Below are positions 46,041-59,099 of a DNA stretch of 64,000 nucleotides, piece after piece; positions within the stretch are counted from its first letter, which is position 1; every line of letters begins with the position of its first letter. The stretch is from Ulota crispa. Lineage: Eukaryota > Streptophyta > Bryopsida > Orthotrichales > Orthotrichaceae. The notes below the pieces were generated by a model. That model searched no databases. It was not told where the DNA came from and saw only the letters and a program-made list of their open reading frames with translations. The translations under genes were made by a program, and so were the position numbers. The stretch lies in contig OY987245.1 in NCBI GenBank assembly GCA_963920765.1, forward strand, positions 21,220,727 through 21,284,726. The letters are read 5' to 3'.

Positions 46041-46409
46041 GGTGCATGACCACTGCCAGTGTAAAGAGACCAACAAAATCCCTGGCAACTCAAAGATTGT
46101 TCCCTACTCTAAAGAGGTTGAAACGAATTTTGGTCAGTGTCTTTCAGCATCGTTTTCACCGGCAAGCCTACTTTGAGTCCTGCTTTGGCAAATCACAACA
46201 AGACACGTATGCACCGCTTTTGAAAAACTAAAATCTAATGTTTCAAGTTATGGTGAGTGACGTGCCTAGCCAGAGGAGGGGCTGCCTGCATCCTCAGTCC
46301 CGACCACTCAATTGCCTTTGATAATCGGGGTCGTTCCAGGCTTCCAGCCTTTGTCCTGGTCCTCCTGGAGCCCAACATGCTTATGGCACTGTGTCAAACA
46401 TGGCCTCTT
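46041..46409 (+). other. GC-richer gene-like fragment between two miniature elements
   Basis: A 61-codon frame at 46046-46231 (SVKRPTKSLATQRLFPTLKR, LKRILVSVFQHRFHRQAYFE) and the following GC-rich 46240-46400 differ from the AT-rich repeats around them. No family assignment is secure. It lies exactly between two copies of the same element family, so it may be a captured or stranded exon. Confidence 0.3.
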
Positions 46410-46718
46410 CTACACTGAATATTGCATTTAGGTTGCCTTGGCAATTAGGTTGCTTTACCCCAGTAATTTACCTCATTACTCATCACTTGGTCACTTGGAG
46501 GCACATGCAACTCACTAAATATTTAGGTTTCACGTGGTCTGTGACTTGGAAGTCACTAGTTTGTCTTTTTGTTGCTTCATTGTTGTTAACAGGCTATCTA
46601 AAAATGGTTTGTTTCAGTGATTTTTGATAAAAGATACTATAGCAGCAGTAAATATTTATATAGTGTGACATGTCAAGAAATGAGTGTGGGGCAACCTAAA
46701 CGCAATATTTAGTGTAAG
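46410..46718. mobile_element. ACACTAAATATTGC-type miniature element
   Basis: The left end TACACTGAATATTGCATTTAGG and right end CCTAAACGCAATATTTAGTGTA are inverted. The 78-codon frame at 46391-46627 is inside the element. Confidence 0.7.
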
Positions 46719-47213
46719 GAAATCTTGCAAACAATGGACTTATTCATGATAAACAAAGTCCAAACCTTAGATTTAACAAGAAAAATCACCTTTTGCTTTC
46801 TACATACTTTAACCTTACCCATGCCCGAGCATTTAAGGGTTTAGGGTACTTCAAGGTCTTGGAAAATTAAGGAAAAAAATCTGAAGGGTTACTCTTTCAA
46901 CAAGCTATCATGGAATGTAATTTTTGTGAAAAGAAGTATTGTAGATTATTTTATATTAAAGGGCAAAGTTGTAACTCATAGGATCCCTATTAGCACCTCT
47001 AGACTACCCTTGAAACTACTTGGATGTGTTCCTATACATGTACTTGACAGTCCCAATCTCAACCCTCCCAAACTAGCTCCTAAACTGACATGTGATAGGA
47101 CTTGCTTGTGCAAGCAGCATTCAACTCTCGACTTTGGGTTCAAGAATGTGTGGAGAACACCCTAAATGTAGAGTAACATTGGGGACCGCTTAGGTAAGGG
47201 GTAGGTTACCTTA
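46719..47213. other. Spacer
   Basis: The plus frame 46926-47165 (79 codons) shows no family features. Nothing else recognised. Confidence 0.3.
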
Positions 47214-47783
47214 TACTCCCTCTGTTTCTTCATGCTTTTTTTTTCTGTTTCAGAAAGAAACCCGTGTTTGTCTCTTGAGTTGATTTTTTTATATTTTAAA
47301 TCCTATGCTTATCTCTAAAATTAAATAAACTACTTAGCATGTTGGTGATATATTTTGGGCTTTTTGTGCTCATTGATTGCTAATGTTAGCATTACAAACT
47401 TGATTTAGTGATTTTTGTTTGCAAATTTTGCCTATCATTAAGCTAGAATCATTAATAGTATCAACAAAAAGATTTGATTTTTTTATAAACGGGACTACTT
47501 GGACAATTAGGCTAACTTGTTCTTTACTTACAACTGCATTGACACACTTCATATCAATCATTTTTTTAACCATTTGTGACAATAACAAAACACTTGAAAT
47601 TTCAAAACTTTGGTACTGATTTTCTCTCCTTTTTAAATAACCTTAATTCTAAAAAAAACTAAAATTAGATGTAAAATGGTTCAAACCTAATATTCAATAA
47701 TTTCCAATTACAATTTGTTGTTAATATTCCTTACTTCCTCACAAATTCTCAAATACGGGTTTCTTTCAGAAACAGAGGGAGTG
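47214..47783. mobile_element. Stowaway-like miniature element
   Basis: It begins TACTCCCTCTGTTTCT and ends AGAAACAGAGGGAGTG. A second inverted layer (TTTCAGAAAGAAACCCGTGTT against AATACGGGTTTCTTTCAG) lies just inside. The right TA has become TG. Confidence 0.75.
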
Positions 47784-48598
47784 TTGCGTTTTCTCCTCTT
47801 CCAAATTGTTGTCTATGATTAAGATATGTTGTGATATTTGCAGAAGCGTGGATCCCAATCACTTCGAAATGATAGAAGTAGTCAATACTTCATTAATCAT
47901 GCAAAAGTCTAATTTTTTTTGCAATAAAACCGTTGCATATTCCTAATCCCTTCATTTACCAAGCGATTTGTGGAGACTCAACTATATTCCTCATTTGTAA
48001 TTGATTTGTGGAAACAAGTACAATCATCCCACACTTGGATTACGGAAGGTTTGCATTAAAAATTACAAGTAAACACTCCGACAGCTCAAGGGACCTAGCA
48101 AAGCCTTTTTATTTTATTTTATAAAACATAGATGTTTGCAATGCCCGTGAAAAAAATAGCATGTTGGTAAGAAGATCAATGACTTTTTAAACATAATCTT
48201 ATGTTGTTTTGACAATGACTACTCTAACACTACAAAAACGAGGTGGAAAACAGATGAAAGTGCCAAATTCCTTTCAAAGAAACAATAGGCATGCAGATAA
48301 TTGGATGAAAGATGCTAATAGCTGTATGCAAGGATGAACACACAGATGGATGACTCTATCCATCTATTTCTTACCTGCGTTCATCCGAGGACGTGTTGCT
48401 CAACCCATGGAAAAACCAAAAAGTGTCCTGATCCCAATGTACCTGAAATAAAGCTGAAGTGGAATTGGGAAGCGGTCACCTTCAGGCAGAGAGACTATGA
48501 CCCTAAATAATGGCCTCTGGACGTAAATAAGGAAGTAATTGATTAATTAACTAACTAACTATGCTAACTTTGGAGTAAATAGAGCAAACTTGGCACCA
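47784..48598. other. Spacer
   Basis: No gene or repeat recognised. Confidence 0.35.
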
Positions 48599-48936
48599 TA
48601 AGGTAGGAAGGTAGGAGGCTCATGAATGGAGCATCTAAGGGCTGAAACTGAATTTTGGGAGGTGAAACTTCTTGAATGTATTTCAGTATCATTTTTCTTG
48701 AAAGATAAGAGGAATTGGCATCTAATCCAAGTTATTTCATATTTTTTGAAGTTTTGTGGAATCAATTATGAAAATTTGAAATGCAAAGACCATAGGGCTC
48801 TAAAATGGTGCACCTCTTCAAATGTATATTACATGTACATTGTTGAAAGGCTATGAAAAACAGAATGTACAAACATAGTGCATTTGAGGATGTGCATCAG
48901 TTTAGAGCCTGCACCAAATTAGAGCCTCCTACCTTA
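48599..48936 (+). mobile_element. AAGGTAG-ended miniature element (copy 4 of 5)
   Basis: The left end is TAAGGTAGGAAGGTAGGAGG and the right end CTCCTACCTTA. The interior contains CATCTAAGGGCTGAAACTG and TTTTGGGAGGTGAAACTT. Confidence 0.75.
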
Positions 48937-49101
48937 ATAGGAAAACCAAATATCGATAAACAATTTTACATTGCAAATTTCTTGTTGTTTCTAGATTTTA
49001 TGATTCCAAACCAGCATGGAAGTTTGCGTTAATAAACCTTAAATAGTCTTGAAAATGAAGAAAATACGTAAATAACTAAGCTAGTTGTAAGAGAGGATTG
49101 A

Positions 49102-50003
49102 TTAACCCCTAAAACCTTGGGGCCTTTATTTTGTCAAAAGACACTCAAAACTGCCAAAAGTTTGAAAATTGGTATTTTTGCATATCTAACTGTAGGATCT
49201 TGTATTAGACTAGTATAAGAATGTGCAAAAAAATCAAAAACTTTGACAGCAAAGATTGCAAGATATTTGTGTTCAAAGTGTAAAAAGCAAACTTTTTTGC
49301 ACCTTGTGTGACTGGATTATTTAACTTTGAACTTTTTTTACTTAAAATATTTGCACCACAAAGTTTTGAGATTTATTTTCTTATGGTGAAAATTGAGTTG
49401 AGAATCTTTGGGAAAAAATCAAAACAAAAAATACTCAATTTTCATTCTTAAGAAAAACATTAGGTAGAAAAAGGTATGAGATTGAACAAAAACTTAAATT
49501 GTTAATAACCCTCCAACAGAATTGAAACCCAATAATCCCAACGGTGAGATTGTTCTAGAAAGCAAACTTCACCCTTTACAACAATTTTTTTTGAAAAAAT
49601 ATTAAACTTCCATTCAAAAATGAACTTTATAAGTTTTTTTTCAAGAAGATGCTTGAGTTGCCCAAAAACAAGATTGTCCATAACTTTCTCATAACTAGTC
49701 CAAAAGGAATGAATCAAAGCTTCAAATGTAGATAAAACTATAACCTATGAAAAAAGTATTTAAAAAAAAATGAAGTTTTTTTGTAAGAAAAATTTGCTAC
49801 CCAATCTCCATAAATGTGTGCTTATCTAACCATAACTTTTGCTCCCAATTATATATTGGAATAGAATTTATATTCCCCTTAAGCTAATGTGTTTTTCTAT
49901 CTTCACAAAAAGTTTCAAAAAACCAGTACAAAAATTGAGGCCGTAGGTACCTGCCCAAAATCCCATTTGTCTGCCGAGGGGACAACAGAGTTTTAGAGGC
50001 TAA
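49102..50003. mobile_element. TTAA-ended element (about 900 bp)
   Basis: It starts TTAACCCCTAAAACCTTGG; the right end TTTTAGAGGCTAA has a mutated TTAA. It is homologous in inverted orientation to 26013-26937. The minus frame 49502-49717 is inside and not credible. Confidence 0.6.
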
Positions 50004-50235
50004 CCCTTGAGCGCCCGGTTGACATTATGTTGTTGATGGGCCCACAAACTTTATCTCACTTTTTCTCTCAATCCGTATGATGAAAACAATCATGGTTGGT
50101 CCCCATCAGCAAAGAAGGTAGTCCTTTTTCAAATCCTACTATCATTTTTTTTGAATGTAATTTTCCAAGCTGTGGTGGGCATTAAACCCCCATTTTCTCC
50201 TAAATCTTAAAATAACTCTGGGCGCTCAGGGTTAA
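50000..50235. mobile_element. TTAA-ended miniature element (236 bp)
   Basis: It starts CTAACCCTTGAGCGCCC, sharing its tip with the preceding element, and ends CTGGGCGCTCAGGGTTAA. It is a sister copy of 37410-37647. Confidence 0.7.
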
Positions 50236-51825
50236 CGAGAAAGTTTCTATTGCGGTGCACTGACTAAAAGCTGTCAACAGTAATGGCCGTGTTGTACACA
50301 CCGGTGCTAGAAACTGCAAAGAAATGCTCGATTTCCCATGTCTTTTCTCCATTGCCAGAACTCAGAAGCCCAGAAGTCCCCAAATAGAGTTTCTAAGCCA
50401 AAATAATTTCGCCTCTTTGAAGTGACATTGTGCATCCAATAATTAAGTTATTTTGCATTCCTGATTGATTAATTGTTTTGAGGTGCAAGAGTAAGTGAAT
50501 GATAACATGTTTTTGAGATTTATCCCACACGGACTGTCTTGTTTCATACATGATTGCGTTGAGTTTAGTTGCAAAAAAATGGAACTTTGAAGAATTATCA
50601 GATAATGAAAATCAATGAGATGGTGTCTCTACCTATCCACCTGAATCACCCTAACCATGGCAAACAAGAAACATTGTTTTTGTGAAAATGTCATGTTTGA
50701 TTGTAAGATTTATTTGGGACCTAGTTTATTTTTTACTACGGAAACAATGGATTTTGTTGTTCACATGCAAACTTCTGTTGAACTCGTCAACTTGCAAAAC
50801 GCCGTATATGACTTTTCTGTGTGACATGAGACATCTAAATAAATATGGGCTTTCGTAGTGTCAATGCACAATACACTTCAATACTTCTGTGAGAAAAATG
50901 GATGAACATAGTCCATTTGATATAAAATATATAATATTGATTTCAAATTGTTTATTGGTCATCCACGTAGTGAAGTTTTTCGGTCTTTGCATGATTAGTA
51001 GGTCACGTCAAGTCTCAAGTTGTCAATATGATCCTTTCCTTTTTCTTTCTTTTTTACTTTTGTAAGCATATGACGTTCTAACTATTTATAGATTATACAA
51101 AGTTCATGTTTGCAAAATATTGGAAAACATATGCATAACATGGTAAGATACATACAAAATATGGAAAAGATGTTCAATTGTTCATGGACATAAAAAGTTC
51201 ATTATTGCATGAAAAATCCACTACTAGTTAAATATGTCATGACGGCTATGAAAAATGTGCTTGAGAGTAACAACTTGATGAATTAAGCATCATGTCATTA
51301 CAATTGCTATTTCTCATTTATTTGATACAAAATGGAGCAACTAATAATACCTTTTCATCAAAATCTTATAAAAATTTAGCCTTGCAACTGCATGTTGCTT
51401 CATAAATAAACTCCCTATAGGCATGTGCTATGAGGACAAATTGTCAAAATTTTGACAATATCTTATCCCAAAAAAGAATGCTTGGCATAAGAATAAAGGG
51501 TGAACTTCTATGATGGCCAATAAATAAAGAAGTTGGTCCTATGGGCATCCTCAATGCACCCATGGTCCAAAATATTAAGCTTGATCCTTTAGTAGACAAT
51601 AATTTAAAATTTGAGAATGTTATTTTTTGAAAGGTATTGGAAATTTTATTGTGAAAACATAAGAAAATTCAAGTTTGGACATTAGATGATTGAAATGTAT
51701 TCCATTAAATATTAGTCAACTTCCAAAAACTTTAAGAGCTTCTCCAAACCAAGCTTAGAAGAAGAAAATTTAGCCAAATGGACAATACAATTGCAGTTCC
51801 TTTGGAAAAAATTCCTTTGTTGGGC
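50236..51825. other. AT-rich spacer with no gene recognised
   Basis: Apart from a slightly GC-richer stretch at 50250-50400, nothing stands out. Confidence 0.35.
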
Positions 51826-52787
51826 TTAACCCCCAAAGGACCAAGCCCTTTTTTCTTTGAAATCATTGAAAACTGCCACTTTTGGGGGAATGAGTACAAA
51901 GGTAGGAAAAAATGTTTTTTTTGAAAATTCAACCGTAAGATATTGTCCTAGACTATGGGAGGTACTAGTGGGAAAAACTTCAGCTCATTCTAGAAGTAGA
52001 GGAATGAGATATTAACATCTGAAGTGAAAAAAAAAAAGTTTTTTTCCTTGCTGCCCAAAAATTTCAGAAACCTTTGACCAATCCTATATCAAAAAAATTG
52101 CTCTACGCAAAGTTGAGGTTTATTTTTTCCATGTAGAAGACCAAGTTAGGTAAGTGTGGGAGAATTTTCAAATGAATTGGAGGTGTGAATCATACTTTGT
52201 AATATCTTGCAATGTCATAAGGCCATGAAATTTGCATATACACTAGGCAAAACAAGAGAATTTATGTAAAATTCATAAATGTGAATTACTTTGATCCAAA
52301 TGGCAAAAACCAAGGAATCATAGTTCTTCACAAATTAGAAAAAAAAGGTTTAAAAAAATATAAACAAAGAGCTCAAAAAAGTAAAGCAACAAATTTTACA
52401 AGGGGCAAAAAGAATGGAGGTTTGCGGGAGTCCCATACCTACCCGCAAACTAAAACTTCTCATAACTCTCATCTCATGAATCAAAATTGAATGATTCAAA
52501 GATTTCCACATTTATATAAATCTAAAAAACCAATTTCAGAATTTAATTTTTAAAAAATGCAATTTTGATTTTTTTTTTGGGCTGCCCGCCCTCCCTTGCT
52601 TTTCAAAAATTCATGCATAACTTCTTCAATAAATGTCGGAATGAAGAAAAAATTAGATGCCCACGTAGATCTTTAAATTCTTCACCTTCAATAAAAGTTT
52701 CAAAAAATCACAAAAAACATATTAGCTATAGGTACATGCCCAAAATCCATTTGTCCTCAAGGGGACAGTTGGTCCTTTAGGGCTTAA
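51826..52787. mobile_element. TTAA-ended element (962 bp)
   Basis: It starts TTAACCCCCAAAGGACC and ends GGTCCTTTAGGGCTTAA. Its body matches the truncated copy at 27561-28457. Short frames inside (52281-52490, 52565-52780) are not conserved as protein. Confidence 0.65.
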
Positions 52788-53666
52788 CTTGAAGAGGGCT
52801 AATTTGGAGAGACTTCTAAATTTTTTGAAACTTAGCTAACATTTAACGAAGCGTATCTAAACCAACCAATGTTCAAACCAGTCTTTTCTTGAGTTTTCAC
52901 AATATATTTTTCAATGCCCTTCAAAAAACAACTAAGATTTTCACTCTCTAGTTTCTTGTCCAATTAATATATCAGACTTGGAGTTCAGGGCCACTCAGAT
53001 GCTCTTTTCAGATTGGTGCAACTCATGCATGCATATTTCCACATCACATCATGAAACCAATTCTGGCTTTCATTGGAGTTGGGTGCCTTTCAAAATTCTA
53101 TTTTGCAAAGGCTGTGTAAGCTTACGTGAGGGACCACATGCATTTTGAGTGGCACATTTACGTGGTGGCTCCATTGGGTCCCCCTTTGTGGTTATTGGAC
53201 CTTTTCCATGGAAAGATGGCAATGATTTTGACCACTGCCTCCGAAGACTTCCAACGTCTTTCCACTCCTTCACTACCACAAAAGTCACATTTGCATTGTT
53301 GTTGATATTGGCATAGTTGCTATCACACACTTGAATTGTATGGTCCATCTTTACGGGCTAAATTTGCTATAATCTTGCATTTCCCGACATATTTTTCACG
53401 GGCATGAATTGGATATTTCCTATAGTTATATTAGAATATACTATAATTATTATTTTTTGAAAAATCTCGGCTAAAATTTTATTTCTGTAGTTTAAAATTG
53501 CAGCAGGTTTTTTAGTTTCAACTTGCTCACAAGTACACTAAATGATTGCTCTCTCCAAACCTTGGTTTCATCATAAATTAAGAGGTCACAAAATAGAAGG
53601 CATGTGATTTCATGTGAAAAATAAATAAAAGAAAATGTTCACTTACTTAAAATGGTCACATTTTGG
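52788..53666. other. Spacer with one GC-richer stretch
   Basis: The stretch 53010-53350 is less AT-rich and carries a 92-codon minus-strand frame (53070-53348). Its product (VTFVVVKEWKDVGSLRRQWS...) matches nothing I know. Possibly a decayed gene fragment. Confidence 0.25.
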
Positions 53667-54665
53667 TTAACCCTCTAAGGATCACACATTTTCACAAAAT
53701 TCACTAAAAACAAGGGTAGTATACTTGGATGTGTAGTTGAATCAATCATGGACCCAATTTGAATAATCCAATTGTACAAATGCAAAAGATACCTTGCTTG
53801 TTGTAATGCATTAAAATTACAACTAGATTTTTCAGTGGAGGTGAAATGTTATAATAATTGAATGAGTCATGAGGAGAAGTTCTAGTTTTTCATACTTGTG
53901 TGATTTTGAATGTTAACTCTTCATGCAAGCTATGCTTGAGAAGAGCCCAATATTTCTAAAAAGTTGGGTTTTCCCACCTTTCCAATAGGATGAGATTAAA
54001 AGGGTCAAAAATGCCATTTTACTTGCCACCCAAAAACATTTTTAGAAGAAATTTGATAAATGCCATGGAAAATCCTATTGGTGAAAACAATTGAGAATTG
54101 GCCTTGAACATAGGATGACAAATTTTAAAGATGAAATGACATCACTATCTTGATAGATTTTCAAATATCACAATTATATTACTACCATATAGAAAAACAA
54201 TACAAGCTTGTTTCTTTAGCAATTTGGAATTTGTTAGGCTCACACAATTGACATGTGTTATTGTTCTTGAATATTTGATGTGTTGTGTTGTTGTTTTGAT
54301 CCATTTTTTATAAATAGAAAATGGACACATATTTTGAGACTATGTTGTATAAACACCATTATTTGTCAACTTACATATCCAATTCCATTGTTATTTTTTT
54401 AATTGGATGCAAAAATCTTGTGATCACATGTGTTCTTCAAGACCTATTTCCAAATTGTTGAGCAATTTCATTATATAGGCCAAAAACCACTCTCTCCAAG
54501 GACGTTTTTTGACACTATAGATGAACAAGAAGGATTTTGTGTGGGAGGCAAATGCATTGGCAGAAATCAAATAAAGCAATTTTGAATATGGCTGCAAGAA
54601 GCCAGAAAAAACCTGCTCTCTGCAACCAGCCGAATATGGTTGCGTGGTCCTTAACTGAGGGTTAA
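53667..54665. mobile_element. TTAA-ended element (999 bp)
   Basis: It starts TTAACCCTCTAAGGATCAC and ends GTGGTCCTTAACTGAGGGTTAA. The body is related in inverted orientation to 42174-43445 (CTTGTTGTAATGCATTAAAA here against its complement there). Confidence 0.6.
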
Positions 54666-55338
54666 TAATGCCCCTTACTTTTAGAGCTATAGTTGTTTGT
54701 TTCAAAATGCTGTAAGTTTACCGGTAAATTCACGGATCCAAGATGAACAATCAATTTATAGTACAAAAAACATTCTCTTAAACTTATCATTTAATACACG
54801 TATTTAAAGATGCAATGGCTACAAGAAGTGCTCATTGATAGTCTTCTTTTGTTTGGATACAAGTAGTACGCTTTTTGAGTTATTTTGACCATGGACATAT
54901 ATTCAGTCAACATATACACATTATTAAAATGTAGGTTTATATTATTACAACCATTATAATCAGCGATAACTCAAATTCTCACGTTACATGGAAGATTGTT
55001 TAGTAAATCTCCATTGAAAGCATCAAGTGTCTATTTGTCACACAGAATTTAAATTTCTCCGATAAGGTAGGAGCACCCATAAACGTCAAACTAAGGGTTT
55101 TGAACATGATGACTATTAATAAGCAACTCGCAAATTACAAGATCCTATTATCAACAAAAAAAAATGAGTTTGCACTTTCGAATGTAGTATTTGGACACTG
55201 TGAGAATAAGTTGTGAATTTTTAAAGAGCAAATTGCCATTGCACCCATAATTAACACTAAGGTTTCATGTTCACAAGTTGTACATCCTTGTAATTACATC
55301 TACTAATTTCCACAGATTTTCCAAGATTTTAAAGGTGG
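54666..55338. other. AT-rich spacer
   Basis: Nothing recognised. Confidence 0.35.
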
Positions 55339-55494
55339 TGCGCTAGAAGAAAAACATGTCTTAAACGACTGGTTCACGATGACTCCAAATGTCCTAAACA
55401 ACTATACAATGCCTCAATTACAGTAAAGTTGAGTCATTTAGGACATCTGCACTCATTGTGAACCAATTGCTTAGAACAAGATTTCTTCTAGTGT
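55339..55494. mobile_element. CACTA-type miniature element (156 bp)
   Basis: The left end reads TGCGCTAGAAGAAAAACATG and the right arm AAGATTTCTTCTAGTG. Subterminal CTTAAACGACTGGTTCAC pairs with GTGAACCAATTGCTTAG. The left arm resembles that of the element at 21559. Confidence 0.5.
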
Positions 55495-55517
55495 TACGGT
55501 TATGGGGACACTAACAC

Positions 55518-56450
55518 TTAACTACCTCAACTGCTAAAGGCTTTTGACTAAGTATTCATCTAATTCGCTCCAAAACTGCAATTTCTAGTATAAGTACAAA
55601 ATTTTAGAAAAAATCATTTTTGGACACATGCGATTGTAAGATCTTGTACTACACTAGTATCAAAAGATGTGAGAAAAATTCTGGAATTCTCACCATATAG
55701 ATTGTAAGATATTTGAGTTTGAATTGACAAAAAGCCATTTTTTGTCCCACCAAAAATCCGGGCAACTGCACTTCACAAGGTCACATTTGTATGAAAAAAA
55801 TTCTAAAATGGGTGCACATTTTTGGATCATGCTTTGAAGCAAGTTGAATATGTCCTTGAAAATTTTCAAATCATTTGGAATTGTACAACACATAGGAAAA
55901 AAATATTCAATAAAAAGAAGTAGAGAACTATTCAAAACACTAAATTGTCAAGAATTTAATTATGGAAAAAAAATGCCAATCCCAACAGTTGTAATGTTGC
56001 AATAAAGAATCCACATCCTTTCGTTTTTTTTTCTTACAAAATATCAAAAATTGAATAAAAGACATGACTTCAAAGTTAATTTTAGAGTAAAGAATCCATA
56101 ACTACCAACAAACAAAATCTCCTCATAACTTTCATCTCATTGATCAAAATTGAACTGTTCAAAGCTTTCCACGTATACGCAAAGCTCATACACCAATTTC
56201 ATTATTCGTTTTTGAAAAAATTGTTTTTTCTAATTTGCTTGGTTTGCCCATGTGGGAAAAAAACAACTTATCATGCCATAAATTTTTATTTATAATTCCA
56301 ATTGTAGTGAAATTTAGTGCATATGAAAGATACTCCTTGTCCACACCTTCTACTAAAATTTTAGCCTAAAGTATGAAAATCTCCAATCACACGTGCCTGC
56401 CCAAAATTGCTATGTTACCAAAAATTGATGTTTACGCCTTTAGGGGTTAA
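55518..56450. mobile_element. TTAA-ended element (933 bp), left end diverged
   Basis: The right end is ACGCCTTTAGGGGTTAA. The left end TTAACTACCTCAACTGCTAAAGGC matches only partly. The minus frame 55690-55935 inside is not credible. Confidence 0.45.
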
Positions 56451-57346
56451 CACAAGAAAATTGAAACTCTCTTATAAAGGGGGGAGAGGGAGAAAAGGAT
56501 GGAAAATTGCAAAGAGGAGGGGAAGGGCATGGAAAGTCATTGAAAGATTGAGGGGGAAGGGAGAAAAAAAGATAAAGAAGGGAAGGTGAAAAAGGAAAAC
56601 AACGTATCTTAAGGAACAGGTGGAATACAACAAATCAAACAAAGAGAGAAAAAAAAAGCAAGTGAGATTGAGCAAAGCACAAACAAGACACACTTGTGAA
56701 GTTAATACCAAATAAATGCACTTCCCCTATTCACACTTGCGAGGGGTCACCTTCAACGAAAGTGCGTGATTGATGGGTTAAAGTGGTACAGCAGTTGTCA
56801 TGTTGTACCAAAACAAACAACCTTGGGAAATTTCTGCACCCACAGATTTCTCTGTGATTTTTCACTGATCTAAAAAGATTTCCTACTTCCTCCCATCAAC
56901 ATCTGATGGGTCATATCTATCAACCCCTATAAAAAATAAAAAATAAAGCCTGCAATTGGTTCTTAAGAATTGTTGCTCAGATTTGTAAGAATCAGAATCA
57001 AAGTTCAGGTCCCACGAAGGCAATAAATTATTATTAATAGATACATGCACTTGCCACAATCAATCCACGTGTAGTTACGATATTTGGGTTGTATTTGGGC
57101 AATATAGTCCATATACCCTTCAAACATAAAGTGTTTTTTCCTATTTCATTGAATTTCGTATTGGCACACTTCATGGTGAGCCCAAAGCAAGTTCAACATG
57201 TTCACCAGCCTTGAGTATAAGGACATTATTGTTAGTAAATTTGTAAAATTTGAGAACACTTGGATCTTCCACAAGTTCAATTTGCACTCCTTTTTCACTA
57301 ATTTCAATGTTAAAATCGCCTCTGGCTGGTTCAAGGATGTGACTCT
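56451..57346. other. Spacer with purine-rich tract
   Basis: A strongly purine-rich plus strand at 56475-56690 produces open frames on both strands (56407-56589, 56472-56711) with no protein character. Otherwise nothing recognised. Confidence 0.4.
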
Positions 57347-57425
57347 TTAACCCCTGAGCGCCCAGGGTTTTGAAATAAGTTGCAAATGCGGATCATTTCA
57401 GTCCGCTTGGGCGCTCAGGGGTTAA
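57347..57425. mobile_element. Minimal TTAA-ended element (79 bp)
   Basis: The ends TTAACCCCTGAGCGCCCA and TGGGCGCTCAGGGGTTAA are perfect 18-nt inverted repeats with TTAA tips, separated by only 43 bp. It is the cleanest copy of the family. Confidence 0.8.
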
Positions 57426-59099
57426 CACATTTATCCACAAATTTAATATATGTATCAATTCAAGATGAGACTTTATGTAGTGAAGTCTTTAGTGACTTGT
57501 AGTTTGGCTTGTAAGTGGGATTTGAATATTTGCACAATGCATGTATTAGGGGTTTCAAATATGGCATTCCGTACCAAAATTGTTCACGTGAATAAGATTG
57601 TGAAAAACCAGGTCAAATCTCTCCAAGAACGAGCCATGACGACCTCTAGAGGTAGTGGCAGCATATTCACCTGTGAATAAAAACTCATTCACAAACATTT
57701 GTTCACTACTTATTTGAGATATTTGACCCCCCTATTATTTACTTGTGTTTAACAGGTGTGTGCTATAAAAAGGCAATATTTGCAACAACAATGCAATATT
57801 TCAAAGCAATAGCTTGTGAAGGAATCTTAACTAATTGTGCTACAGTTGAACAGTTCTGTCCAATTGCTACTCCTCTACCCACTCAAGGCACTCTTTCTTA
57901 AAATTTAAAAGAATACGGAGTTTTGAAAGGTTGTCTTCCTTTCTCATTTTGTCTTGTATGTCTTTTATGTCCATGTTCTTCAAGCCATTTTTGTGTAAAA
58001 GTTTCAAGTTTTTTGAAGCTTTGTGTGTTTTTTGATTGTGTGGACTAGAAGACATTTTGGATTATTATAAAATTCAAAGATTTTTAATTCTTGTAGAAGC
58101 ATATTTTCAAAAATATTCAAAAGCCCATTATGCAATTGAGCTTGTATAATTTTTTTGAAGGTTGGTTTGTTCAAAGGTCTTAGATATCCATGTGAAACTT
58201 TGAGGAAATCTATGGCCATCATAGGGTCATGAATTGTTTTACTAGCTTGTTTTTAGATACAATCAAAGGCAAATATGGATGATCCAAATTTTGTTAAACT
58301 CATTTCCAACCATGATTATATTACTATTACATTCTCACTACAATAAGGAAAAGGTTAGCTTTTTGAACCACCAATTTTAATCCAAAATAGTCATAGGTGT
58401 TTGCACACTACAATCATGGAATTAGAAGTGAAGTTAATATTACACATGTAAATATTGAAGCACCTTCTTCTATAGATAATCACATATGTTATTATTTAGA
58501 AAACCTTGGCAGTAAGATAAAATAGTGTGATATTTTATTTTAGCTCTTCATTTTTCCTCCTAAGTAGTATTTGATAATTGATGATTATCAATCTTCTACT
58601 GAATATCAATTTAAGTTAAGTGTTAGGTGTAAGACTAAGCAATGATTTGCAAAGTGCATGCTAAGCTTTTAAGAGTCTTGGTGTCTAGGGAATGTGTGGA
58701 CAGATTGATCTTGTTTACAAGGATCAATTAAAGTTTGGGGTATTTTGGTTGAAAACTCTTTTGACTTGAAACTATGTGCATACTTGAGTCTCATGAGGTT
58801 TGTGAGAGGAAAGCTTTGTTGCAAGGCTTGGAAATGGTAATTTGCATAAAATAAACATTTGAGAATTGTCTTCTCCACCTGTATTCTTGGACCATTCATT
58901 TGATATAAGTAAAATATAGTTAGCATTATGTGTGCTAAGGAGTGTTGTTTTTTTTATTTCATATCAAATTTATGATGCATTTTGAGTGGGTTTGTTGTAG
59001 AATTTTGATAGCAGTTGTTGATATGAGAGAATTGTGTACTAAAATTCACATTTGAACAACATGTGAGAAATCAAGATTTGGTATAATGCTATAAAAATA
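57426..59099. other. AT-rich region with no gene recognised
   Basis: Several 60-85-codon frames (57450-57680, 57867-58222, 58669-58926) overlap or lack family features. Confidence 0.35.

Noticed and set aside
56407..56711. Frames on both strands rich in Lys/Arg/Gly or Phe/Leu/Pro
   Set aside because: They arise from a purine-rich tract, not from protein coding.
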